Source of the DNA: Actinomycetota bacterium
GTDB taxonomy: Bacteria; Actinomycetota; Thermoleophilia; Solirubrobacterales; 70-9
Assembly (NCBI GenBank): GCA_018268415.1
Contig: JAFDWO010000147.1
Location: 1-47,071 of the forward strand
DNA: 47,071 nucleotides
Direction of reading: 5' to 3'
The position numbers and the translations under genes were made by a program. Of this stretch, positions 1 through 7,047 are shown piece by piece. Positions within the stretch are counted from its first letter, which is position 1, and every line of letters begins with the position of its first letter. The notes under the pieces are model-generated. The model saw only the letters and a list, made by a program, of their open reading frames with translations. It made no database searches and was not told where the DNA came from.

Positions 1-360
1 CGGACGCCGGGATCGGGGGGTCCTGGGACGCGCGTCCCGGATCCGTGAGAGCGCCGTGTCCCTCGCGTGAGGGATCCGCCTCACTCGCCCGCACCCTCCC
101 GCGAGGGGCTTCCGTGCTCCCCCGCCCGCTCCCCGCACCCCCGGCCGTCTCGGCCACGGCCACAGCCTGCCCGGGCCGTGGCCGAGACGGCCGCATCCCT
201 TTCGCCTGGGGGCGGCAGCTTGAGGAGGCCGGGGCCCTTTCGCCTGGGGCGCCAGCCTTCTCGGGCCGCATGCCTTTCCCCACGGGCGACAGCCCCAGGG
301 GGCCGAGGCCCTTTCCGGGGAGCAGCTCGCGAGGGCCGCGGATCCGACCGCGGCCCGCCC
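1..360 (-). repeat. Composite palindromic 3'-end element, copy A (partial, inverted)
   Basis: Non-coding stretch just past the argG stop. Read on the minus strand (the direction of argG transcription) it starts with degenerate tandem units resembling the AGCTGTCGCCC units of copy B, then hairpin P1 (142-193). It then follows the reverse complement of the 13501-13560 part of copy B: both hold a CTCGCGTGAGG-type mini-hairpin and the block CGGACGCCGGGATCGG. It is therefore the first part of the same element as copies B and C, in the opposite chromosomal orientation but in the same orientation relative to its upstream gene. The P2-P5 part would lie left of the window. ORFs crossing it are not convincing. 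Confidence 0.85.
142..193 (-). repeat. Hairpin P1 of copy A, perfect 20-bp arms
   Basis: Left arm CGGCCGTCTCGGCCACGGCC (142-161) and right arm 174-193 are exact reverse complements. The 12-nt loop ACAGCCTGCCCG (162-173) differs by one base from the loop of P1 in copies B and C (reverse complement ACAGCCTGCCAG). This is the best-paired of the three P1 copies. Confidence 0.95.
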
Positions 361-1632
361 CTACTCGTCCCGCATCCGCAACCGATGCGCCAGGCGCGAC
401 TGCAGCGACCAGAGCTCGATGAAGCCTGGCGAGGCGGTCTGGGAGAAGAGATCTTCGCCCGACTCGGCGAAGCTAGCCAGTGAGGCGTCGTAGACGGCGT
501 TCGGGGAGGAGCGGGTCACGACTCGGACGCTGCCTTTGTAGAGGCGAAGGCCGATCTCGCCCGTGACGCGGGCGTTGACGGCGGCCATGTAGGCGTCGAG
601 GTCTTCGCGCAGGGGCTCCCACCAGAGGCCGGCGTAGACGAGGTAGCCCCACTTCTGGTCCATCTGGGGCTTGAACTGGTTCTGGTGGATGGTGCCGACC
701 AGGCGCTCCAGCTCCTCGTGGGCGGTGAGGACCAGGGCCGCGGCCGGCACCTCGTAGATGTCGCGCACCTTGAGGCCGACGATCCGGTCCTCGATGTGGT
801 CGACGATCCCGACGCCGTGGCGCATCCCCAGCTCGGCCGCCCGTTCGAGCAGGTCGACCAGGCCGAGTCGCTCGCCGTCGATCGACACCGGCAAACCCGC
901 CTCGAAACCGATCTTCACGACCTGGGCCTCGTCCGGCGCCTCCTCCGGCCGGGTCACCAGCTGGAAGACGTCGTCCTCCGGCGCGTGCCCGAGGTCCTCG
1001 ATCCAGCGACCCTCGGAGGAGCGCCCCCAGAGGTTGTCGTCGATCGAGTACGGCGCCACCTCGGTGCCCCCCTTGACCGGGATGCCGTGGTCGCGTGCGT
1101 AGGCGATCTCCTCGTCGCGCCCCATCGCCCAGGAGCGCACCGGCGCGATCGTCTTCAGCTCCGGGGCGAGCGTCGCCACCGTCGCCTCGATCCGCACCTG
1201 GTCGTTGCCTTTGCCGGTACAACCGTGGGCGATCGTGTCGCACCCCGACTTCCGCGCATACTCGACCGCGAGCTGTGCGATCAGCGGCCTGCCGAGCGCG
1301 GTGAAGAGCGGATAACCGTTGCCGTAGACGGCATTCGCCTTGATCGCCGGGGTCAGGAACTCGGCAGCGAACTGCTCACGGGCGTCGACGACGTGGCACT
1401 CGACCGCGCCGAGGCGCTTGGCCTTGTCTTCGATCACGCCGTAGTCCTCGCCCGGCTGGCCGAGGTTGACGGTCAGCGTCACCACTTCGGCGTCGTAGGA
1501 GTCCTGGATCCACTTCAGCATCACGCTGGTGTCGAGACCACCCGAGTAGAGCAGCAGGACCCGGTCCACCTGGGACGGATCGGCCTCGTAGCTTGCGGTC
1601 GGACGCTGCCGCGTCGGGTCAGCGCCCGTCAT
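361..1632 (-). CDS. argG: Argininosuccinate synthase
   Basis: 423 aa. Makes argininosuccinate from citrulline, aspartate and ATP in the cytosol, the penultimate step of arginine synthesis. The N-type ATP pyrophosphatase P-loop SGGLDTS lies at residues 30-36, after about 25 extra N-terminal residues. HGCTGKGNDQVR near residue 140 and EVAPYSIDDNLWGRS near 190 are further family signatures. Length is slightly above the usual ~400 aa because of the N-terminal extension. Its ATG overlaps the stop of the upstream membrane-protein ORF (ATGA), implying translational coupling. It is the last gene of the arg cluster; argH is not in the window. Confidence 0.97.
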   Translation of the reverse strand: MTGADPTRQRPTASYEADPSQVDRVLLLYSGGLDTSVMLKWIQDSYDAEVVTLTVNLGQPGEDYGVIEDKAKRLGAVECHVVDAREQFAAEFLTPAIKANAVYGNGYPLFTALGRPLIAQLAVEYARKSGCDTIAHGCTGKGNDQVRIEATVATLAPELKTIAPVRSWAMGRDEEIAYARDHGIPVKGGTEVAPYSIDDNLWGRSSEGRWIEDLGHAPEDDVFQLVTRPEEAPDEAQVVKIGFEAGLPVSIDGERLGLVDLLERAAELGMRHGVGIVDHIEDRIVGLKVRDIYEVPAAALVLTAHEELERLVGTIHQNQFKPQMDQKWGYLVYAGLWWEPLREDLDAYMAAVNARVTGEIGLRLYKGSVRVVTRSSPNAVYDASLASFAESGEDLFSQTASPGFIELWSLQSRLAHRLRMRDE

Positions 1633-1876
1633 TCAGCTTCCACTCCGCCGCCTTCTGCTTCTTCTTCCGGCAATTCTTCGATTTCACCTTCACCCGCTTC
1701 TTCTTCCGGCGTGAATTCTTCTTCGATCCCACCGGTTTCCGCTTCTTCTTCGAGGCCTTCGGCTTCTTCGCCGCCTTCTTCTTCGCCTTCGCCTTCTTCG
1801 GTGGCTTTTTCTTTCGCCGGGACTTCTTCGGTGATCGTCGTGGTTTCGGTGATGGTCTTCGTCCCGCCGCCACCAC
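1619..1876 (-). other. Lys-rich ORF overlapping the Glu-rich tail (+1 frame)
   Basis: 85 codons from a GTG at 1876, extending 14 nt into argG. The translation is about half Lys and Arg (runs such as KKAKAKKKAAKK). Its Lys codons are nearly all AAG and Ala codons mostly GCG or GCC, so third positions match a high-GC genome better than the overlapping acidic frame does. It could be the true C-terminus of the membrane protein (reached by a frameshift or sequencing indel), an overprinted gene, or a composition artefact of GAAGAA repeats. No ribosome-binding site was evident. Confidence 0.25.
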
Positions 1877-2027
1877 AGGAGGAGACCAGTCCGATCAGCA
1901 GGCCGAAGATGATCACGCCCATGATCAAGACGACCAGGCGCAGGTTGCCTTTCGGCTGCTGGGGCGGGCGGCGATGGCGCGGCGGCTCGTCACCGTAGTT
2001 CATGAGTCTGGTCGGATCCTCGTTCAT
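1629..2027 (-). CDS. Small membrane-anchored protein with Glu-rich tail
   Basis: 132 aa, no family recognised. A charged, Pro-rich N-terminus (residues 1-28) precedes one hydrophobic segment (about 29-50, LRLVVLIMGVIIFGLLIGLV), then SSCGGGG, which resembles a lipobox but sits behind a long n-region. Residues 55-132 are almost entirely Glu, Gly and Ala, making a strongly acidic, low-complexity, probably extracytoplasmic tail. It lies between the coiled-coil gene and argG and overlaps argG by 4 nt. The glutamates are nearly all GAA, so third positions in the tail are A-rich. The +1 frame of the same DNA reads as a Lys-rich ORF with G-rich third positions, so the frame of the tail is uncertain. 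Confidence 0.65.
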   Translation of the reverse strand: MNEDPTRLMNYGDEPPRHRRPPQQPKGNLRLVVLIMGVIIFGLLIGLVSSCGGGGTKTITETTTITEEVPAKEKATEEGEGEEEGGEEAEGLEEEAETGGIEEEFTPEEEAGEGEIEELPEEEAEGGGVEAE

Positions 2028-2077
2028 CTTGTACCTCTACGCGCTCGGGACCGAAGTCCCTTCCTCGTGGCGCGACA

Positions 2078-2680
2078 CTAGGACTCTGGGCCGAGGATCG
2101 CGTCGAGGATCCCGCGGGTGTCCTCGAGCGCGAAACCGCTGCGGAGCCGTTCCTCGATCTCGCTCCGGCTCGAGCCGGAGACCGCCATCTGCGTGGCCAG
2201 GAGCCGGGCGCCCGCGGGTGTGCCGACCTCCTGCGCCCCGGCTGCGGGCTCCTCCTCGGCGACCGGGCCGACCACGGTCAGCGCCGGCCCGGCGGGCTTG
2301 CGCGCCGCCGGCTCCGGCTCGGGGACGGGCTCGCGGTCCGGCGGCCGTTGCCCGGCCAGACCCGCGCCGTCGAGCGCCGCGTCGCCGCCCAGCTCGGCCT
2401 TCGCCTCGGCCAACGCCTGCTGGAGCACCTCGGACTGGCGCCGCAGCGCCTCCGCCTGGACGGCGATCTGATCGGTCAGCTCCGCCAGCCCAGCGAGGCG
2501 GTCGGCGACGATCCGGTCCGCCTCCTCGTGCGCGTCGACGATCCGCGAGCGTGCTTCCTCCTCGGCCTCGTCGATCACCCGCTTCGCCGCCTCCTCGGCG
2601 GCGCCGACGATCTCGGCGAGGCGCGCCGCGGTCGAGTCTTCGATCTCCTGCCTGCGGCCGGTGAGGTCAGAGCTGCCCAC
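2078..2680 (-). CDS. Coiled-coil protein of unknown function
   Basis: 200 aa from a GTG start 12 nt after argD. Residues about 10-100 form a long Ala/Glu/Arg coiled coil, with stretches such as AEEAAKRVIDEAEEEARSR reminiscent of DivIVA-like or ATP-synthase-b-like helices. A Pro/Ala/Glu-rich linker (about 105-155) follows, then a small C-terminal helical module with GSSRSEIEERLRSGF and a closing ILDAILGPES. The end resembles short regions that follow coiled coils in actinobacterial cell-organisation proteins, but I assign no function. Its place within the arg cluster is unusual. The start lacks an obvious Shine-Dalgarno sequence, so it may be downstream. Confidence 0.75.
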   Translation of the reverse strand: MGSSDLTGRRQEIEDSTAARLAEIVGAAEEAAKRVIDEAEEEARSRIVDAHEEADRIVADRLAGLAELTDQIAVQAEALRRQSEVLQQALAEAKAELGGDAALDGAGLAGQRPPDREPVPEPEPAARKPAGPALTVVGPVAEEEPAAGAQEVGTPAGARLLATQMAVSGSSRSEIEERLRSGFALEDTRGILDAILGPES

Positions 2681-2692
2681 GAGAACCGAAGC

Positions 2693-3883
2693 CTAGAGGC
2701 TGGACAGCCCCGAAAGCGATTCGCCGATCAGCGCCACGGCACGATCGACCTGCTCGGCCTCGACCACCAACGGCGGCAGCAGGCGCAGGGTCCCCGGCGC
2801 CGGGACGTTGACGACGAGCCCGCGCCCCAGGAGGTCGGCCCCGAGCGCCGCCGCGTCGATCCCCTCCTCCAGGGCGACGCCGACCATCAGCCCGCGCCCG
2901 CGCGTCCCGGCGACCCCCGGCAGCTCCTCCAGTCCCCCCCGCAGCCGCCCCCCCAGCTCGCGCACCGCGCGCAGCAGCGCCGGGTCGTCGACCGCATCGA
3001 GGACCGCCAGCGCCGCGCTCGTGGCGATCGGTCCGGCGGCGAAGGTCGAGCCGTGATCCCCGGGCTGCAGCGCCTCGGCCGCCTCCGGCCCGGTGATGCA
3101 GGCGCCGATCGGCATGCCGTTGCCGAGCGCCTTGGCGCTGGTGATGACGTCGGGGCGCACCGGCGTCTGCTCGTAGGCCCAGAGCGAACCGGTCCGCCCG
3201 AGCCCGGTCTGGATCTCGTCGAAGACGAGGAGCGCGCCCGCCGCGTCACAGGCCTCGCGGGCCGCGACCAAGGCCTGGTCACTCGTCGGCCACACCCCGG
3301 ACTCGCCCTGGATCGGCTCGATCAGCACCGCCGCGGTGTTCGGCCCGACCGCCGCCCGCAGCGCCTCGGCGTCGTTGTCGGGGACCGAGCGGAACCCCGG
3401 CAGGTAAGGCCCGAGCGCCTCGTTGCGGGCCAGCTTCGGCGTCGCCGAGAGCGCCCCGTAGGTGCGCCCGTGGAACTCGCTCTCGAAGCTGACGATCTCC
3501 GGCGCCGTGATCCCGCGCGCGTGGGCGTGCTTGCGCGCCACCTTGATCGCCGCCTCGTTGGCCTCCGTGCCGGAGTTGCAGAAGAAGACGCGCCCGCCGA
3601 GGCTCGACTCCGAGAGCCGCTCCGCCAGCCGCGCCATCGGCTCGGTATAGAAGAGGTTCGAGACGTGCATCAGCCGCCCCGCCTGCTCGGTGACCGCGGC
3701 GACGACCGCCGGGTGGCAGTGGCCGAGCGAGCAGACCGAGATGCCGGCGAGGAAGTCGAGGTACTCCTTGCCATCGGCGTCGTAGAGGTAGACGCCCTCG
3801 CCGCGGACGAAGTCGACGGCCCCGCGCCTGTAGGTGCGCATCAGGTAGCGCTCCTCGAGCGCCCGCGTCTCGGCCAGTCCCAT
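2693..3883 (-). CDS. argD: Acetylornithine aminotransferase
   Basis: 396 aa from the chosen start. PLP-dependent class-III aminotransferase converting N-acetylglutamate semialdehyde to N-acetylornithine. Signatures: CNSGTEANEAAIK (cofactor phosphate region), FDEIQTGLGRTG (Asp binding the PLP ring nitrogen) and SAKALGNGMPIGA with the Schiff-base Lys. I chose the ATG at 3883 because GAAAGGA precedes it at good spacing. An in-frame GTG at 3910 that overlaps the argB stop would add nine residues but lacks a ribosome-binding site. It follows argB in the cluster. Confidence 0.96.
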   Translation of the reverse strand: MGLAETRALEERYLMRTYRRGAVDFVRGEGVYLYDADGKEYLDFLAGISVCSLGHCHPAVVAAVTEQAGRLMHVSNLFYTEPMARLAERLSESSLGGRVFFCNSGTEANEAAIKVARKHAHARGITAPEIVSFESEFHGRTYGALSATPKLARNEALGPYLPGFRSVPDNDAEALRAAVGPNTAAVLIEPIQGESGVWPTSDQALVAAREACDAAGALLVFDEIQTGLGRTGSLWAYEQTPVRPDVITSAKALGNGMPIGACITGPEAAEALQPGDHGSTFAAGPIATSAALAVLDAVDDPALLRAVRELGGRLRGGLEELPGVAGTRGRGLMVGVALEEGIDAAALGADLLGRGLVVNVPAPGTLRLLPPLVVEAEQVDRAVALIGESLSGLSSL

Positions 3884-3906
3884 CGTCGTCCTTTCCGTGG
3901 TGCCGC

Positions 3907-4776
3907 TCACGGCACCACCATCGTGCCGATCCCGGCGTCGGTGAAGAGCTCCAGCAGCAGGCTGTGGGGCACACGCCCGTCGATGATGTGGGCCGACTGG
4001 GCGCCGCCGTTGACCGCGTCGACGCAGGCCGCGAGCTTCGGCCGCATACCGCCGGAGAGATCCGGCAGGGCCGCTTCGACCTCGCCCACCGCGGCACGGG
4101 AGATCAGCGAGCTCTCGTCGTCCGGGTCGGCCAGCCAGCCCTCGACGTCGGTGAGGAAGATCGCCTTCGTCGCCCCCAGGGCCGCCGCCACCTTGCCCGC
4201 CGCCTCGTCGGCATTGACGTTGTAGGACTGGCCCTCGCGATCGGAGGCCGAGGAGGCGATCACCGGGATGTAGTCGGCGGCGATGTGATTGAGCACGTCG
4301 ACGTCGACCCGCTGGATCTCACCGACGAAGCCGATCCGGTCGGCGTTCGGCGCGGGCAGGACCTCGAACAGCGTCCCGTCCTCCCCGGAGAGGCCGACGG
4401 CGGGCGAGCCGTGCCGGTTCAGCCGCTGGACGATTTCGGAGTTCAGTTTGCCGACCAGGACCATCTTCGCGATCTCCACCGTGTCCCCGTCGGAGACCCG
4501 CAGGCCCTCGTGGAACCTCACCTCGAGCCCGAGCTTGTCCATGTAGCGGGTGATCTCGGGCCCGCCGCCGTGGACGACGATCGGGTTCAGCCCCACGTAC
4601 TTGAGCAGGACGACGTCGTTGGCGAAGGCATCGCGCAGCCCCTCGTCGAGCATCGCCGCGCCGCCGTACTTGATCACCACCGTGCGGCCGTGGAACTCGC
4701 GGATGTAGGGCAAGGCCTCGAGCAGCGTCTGCACGCTCGTGGCCGCGGCTCGGGACTGCGGGGCACGCTCGGTCAC
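3907..4776 (-). CDS. argB: Acetylglutamate kinase
   Basis: 289 aa. Phosphorylates N-acetylglutamate with ATP, the usual arginine-inhibited step. Amino-acid-kinase fold with the phosphate-binding motif KYGGAAM (residues 36-42) and HGGGPEI (69-75). NVNADEAAGKVA and LTDVEGW lie in the C-terminal half. The N-terminal helix (about 12-28) is of the kind found in arginine-sensitive hexameric enzymes, so feedback inhibition is likely but not shown. Its GTG start overlaps the argJ stop (GTGA). Confidence 0.96.
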   Translation of the reverse strand: MTERAPQSRAAATSVQTLLEALPYIREFHGRTVVIKYGGAAMLDEGLRDAFANDVVLLKYVGLNPIVVHGGGPEITRYMDKLGLEVRFHEGLRVSDGDTVEIAKMVLVGKLNSEIVQRLNRHGSPAVGLSGEDGTLFEVLPAPNADRIGFVGEIQRVDVDVLNHIAADYIPVIASSASDREGQSYNVNADEAAGKVAAALGATKAIFLTDVEGWLADPDDESSLISRAAVGEVEAALPDLSGGMRPKLAACVDAVNGGAQSAHIIDGRVPHSLLLELFTDAGIGTMVVP

Positions 4777-5930
4777 GTCGTGTACTCCGCGTTCAAGGTC
4801 ACGTAATCGTGACCGAGGTCGGCGAAATAGACGTGCGCGCGAGCGTCGCCCCGGCGCAGTCGGAGGGCGATGTTCGCCTCGGGCGTATCCGCCCCGAGGT
4901 CGGCGGCCTCGATCGACTCGGCGCCGATCTCGTCCATCTCGGCGCCCGCCAGCGCCGCGCCGGCCGCCTGGGCGATCCGACCCCAGTTGGGATCGCGGCC
5001 ATGGAGTGCGGTCTTGACCAGGGGCGAGTTGGCGATCGCCCGCGCGACCCGCTCGGCCTCGGGCTGATCGGCGGCGCCGGTAACCTCGATCCGGCCGGCC
5101 CGCGCGCTGCCCTCGCCGTCGCGGACGATCTCGATCGCCAGCTGCAGGAGCACCGCCTCCAGCAGCCCGGCAGGCAGTGGCCGGCTGGAGGCGCCGGTCG
5201 CCTGCAGCAACACCATGTCGTTGGTGCTCATCTGGCCGTCCACCGTGATCCGGTTGAAGGAGGTCTCGACCGCACGCCTCAGCGCCGCGCCCGGGTCGGC
5301 GACGACAGCGTCGGTCTGTACGAAGCAGAGCATCGTCGCCATGTTCGGCTGGATCATCCCGCCGCCCTTCGCCTGGGCGGAGAGGGTGACGCCGCCGGCC
5401 TTCAGCGTGCAGGCCTTGCGCCAGCGGTCGGTGGTCATGATCGAGTCGGCGAAGACGGTGCCGCCGTCGGCCCTCAGGTCTTTCGCCGCGGCCTCGATCC
5501 CGGGCAGCACGGTGCTCATCGGCATCGGCACGCCGATCACGCCGGTCTCGGCGACGGCGACCTGGGCGGTCTCCAGGCCGAGCGCGTCGGCCGCCCGTTC
5601 GGACATCGCCAGGGCGTCAGCAAGGCCCTTCTCGCCGGTCTCGGCGTTGGCGTTACCGGAGTTGACCACCGCGGCGCGGACGTGGGCCTGGTCGACGACG
5701 TCGCGGCAGATCCGGACCGGAGCAGCCGCTGAGGCGTTGCGGGTGAGGACCAGCGCCGAGTCGACCCGCTCGGCAGCGCAGGCGAGCAGCCCGACGTCGG
5801 TCGCGCCGCCGTTCTTCAGGCCGACGTGCACGCCGCCCGCCCGGAAACCCGGCGCGAGCCCGGCGGGGTCGAGCTCCTCGACCCCCGCGGGGCCCTCGAC
5901 CCACCGACTGCGAAAGAACCCGCCGCTCAC
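4773..5930 (-). CDS. argJ: Glutamate N-acetyltransferase / ornithine acetyltransferase
   Basis: 385 aa. Transfers the acetyl group from N-acetylornithine to glutamate, recycling acetate in the arginine pathway. The autocatalytic cleavage site is clear: KGGGMIQPNMATML with the nucleophile Thr199, which becomes the N-terminus of the beta chain. NSGNANAETGEKG at about 90-102 is the conserved alpha-chain loop. The GTG start at 5930 is preceded by GGGGGAT, a good ribosome-binding site. No argA-type synthase is in the window, consistent with a cyclic pathway. The spacer from argC holds a dispersed palindrome. Confidence 0.96.
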   Translation of the reverse strand: MSGGFFRSRWVEGPAGVEELDPAGLAPGFRAGGVHVGLKNGGATDVGLLACAAERVDSALVLTRNASAAAPVRICRDVVDQAHVRAAVVNSGNANAETGEKGLADALAMSERAADALGLETAQVAVAETGVIGVPMPMSTVLPGIEAAAKDLRADGGTVFADSIMTTDRWRKACTLKAGGVTLSAQAKGGGMIQPNMATMLCFVQTDAVVADPGAALRRAVETSFNRITVDGQMSTNDMVLLQATGASSRPLPAGLLEAVLLQLAIEIVRDGEGSARAGRIEVTGAADQPEAERVARAIANSPLVKTALHGRDPNWGRIAQAAGAALAGAEMDEIGAESIEAADLGADTPEANIALRLRRGDARAHVYFADLGHDYVTLNAEYTT

Positions 5931-5946
5931 CGATCCCCCCGGTTCC

Positions 5947-5985
5947 GCTGTTCCTTATGGTCCCCACAGGACCAAAAGGAACAGC
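5947..5985. repeat. Dispersed palindrome family, copy 1 (argC-argJ spacer)
   Basis: 39 nt: left arm GCTGTTCCTTATGGTCC (5947-5963), loop CCACA, right arm GGACCAAAAGGAACAGC (5969-5985). 16 of 17 positions pair; the one mismatch is A against A. The left arm carries the TTATGG form also seen in copy 3, and the right arm carries the CCAAAAGG form of copy 2, so this copy looks like a hybrid or a decaying one. It sits in the 73-nt gap between two genes of one operon and would form a stable mRNA hairpin there. Confidence 0.9.
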
Positions 5986-6003
5986 TGGGCGAAGGGGCCG
6001 GGC

Positions 6004-7047
6004 TCATTTGAGGCCCTCCGTCTCGTCGAGACCCAGCATCAGGTTCAGGTTCTGGACGCCCTGGCCGGAGGCGCCCTTCCAGATGTTGTCGATCGCACCG
6101 AAGGCCAATGCCCGCCCGTGCTCGTCGATGGTCACGTAGACGTGGCACTCGTTGGTGTCCCGCAGGGCACGCAGGTTGGGCGGCCCGTCGAGGACGCGGA
6201 CGAACGGCTCGGAGGCATAACGCTCGCGGTAGAGGGCCTTGGCGGCGTCCTTGCCCACCGGTTCGGTCAGTTCGGCGAAGCAGGTGGCGAGCTCGCCCTG
6301 GTCGAGCGGGACCAGGGCCGGCACGAAGCTCACCGTGGCCTCGCTGCCGAGCGCCGCCAGCTCCTGTTCGATCTCCGGCCGGTGGCGATGCCCCTCGGTC
6401 TTGTAGGGGAAGGCGTTCTCGGTCATCGAGGAGAAGTGCACGGTGTCGTCGGTCGACCGACCGTACCCGGAGGTGCCCTGGAAGGCCGCCACCGAGACGT
6501 CGGCGACCAGGCCCTCTTCGGCCAGCGGCGCCAGCGCCAGCACCGTGGCGGTCGGATAACAGCCCGGCGTGGCAACGAGGTCGGCACCGCGCAGCTCCTC
6601 CCGGTACATCTCGGTCAGCCCGTAGACGCCCGTGCCGAAGAGGTCCGGCGCACCGTGGGTGCCGTACCAGCGCTCGTAGGTCTCCATGTCGCGGAGGCGG
6701 AAGTCGGCGGAGAGGTCGACCACCTTGATCCCGGCGGCGCGCAGGGCGGCGTCGGTGGGCGCGGCGGCGCCGTGCGGATAGGCGACGATCGCCGCGTCGA
6801 TCCCGCCGAGGAAGTCGGCGTCGTCGAGGTGCAGCTCGGTCAGCTCCACCGGCACCCGGTAGCGCGGGTAGAGCTGGTCGATCCGGCTGCCCGCGTCGGA
6901 GCGCGAGGTCGCCGCGACGAGCTCGAGCCGCGGGTGGTCCCAGACGATCTTCGCGGCCAGCGCACCGGTGAAGCCGTTGGCGCCGGCGACGAGGACCCGC
7001 GCTGCGGGCTCTCCCCTCAGCGGCTGCCTTGGGTCGAGGTCAAGCAC
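6004..7047 (-). CDS. argC: N-acetyl-gamma-glutamyl-phosphate reductase
   Basis: 347 aa. NADPH-dependent reduction of acetylglutamyl phosphate to the semialdehyde. Rossmann motif AGANGFTG at residues 21-28, catalytic Cys in ATPGCYPTA near 160, and the C-terminal substrate region with HRHRPEIEQEL. GTG start at 7047 overlaps the end of pheT by 8 nt (GTGCTTGA) with GGGGGT upstream, so translation is probably coupled to pheT. The N-terminal ~15 residues before the Rossmann strand are longer than usual. First arg gene of the cluster. Confidence 0.96.
   Translation of the reverse strand: MLDLDPRQPLRGEPAARVLVAGANGFTGALAAKIVWDHPRLELVAATSRSDAGSRIDQLYPRYRVPVELTELHLDDADFLGGIDAAIVAYPHGAAAPTDAALRAAGIKVVDLSADFRLRDMETYERWYGTHGAPDLFGTGVYGLTEMYREELRGADLVATPGCYPTATVLALAPLAEEGLVADVSVAAFQGTSGYGRSTDDTVHFSSMTENAFPYKTEGHRHRPEIEQELAALGSEATVSFVPALVPLDQGELATCFAELTEPVGKDAAKALYRERYASEPFVRVLDGPPNLRALRDTNECHVYVTIDEHGRALAFGAIDNIWKGASGQGVQNLNLMLGLDETEGLK

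Noticed and set aside
2348..4225. A 625-codon plus-strand open frame over argD and argB
   Set aside because: Antisense to intact arg genes; low-complexity translation.
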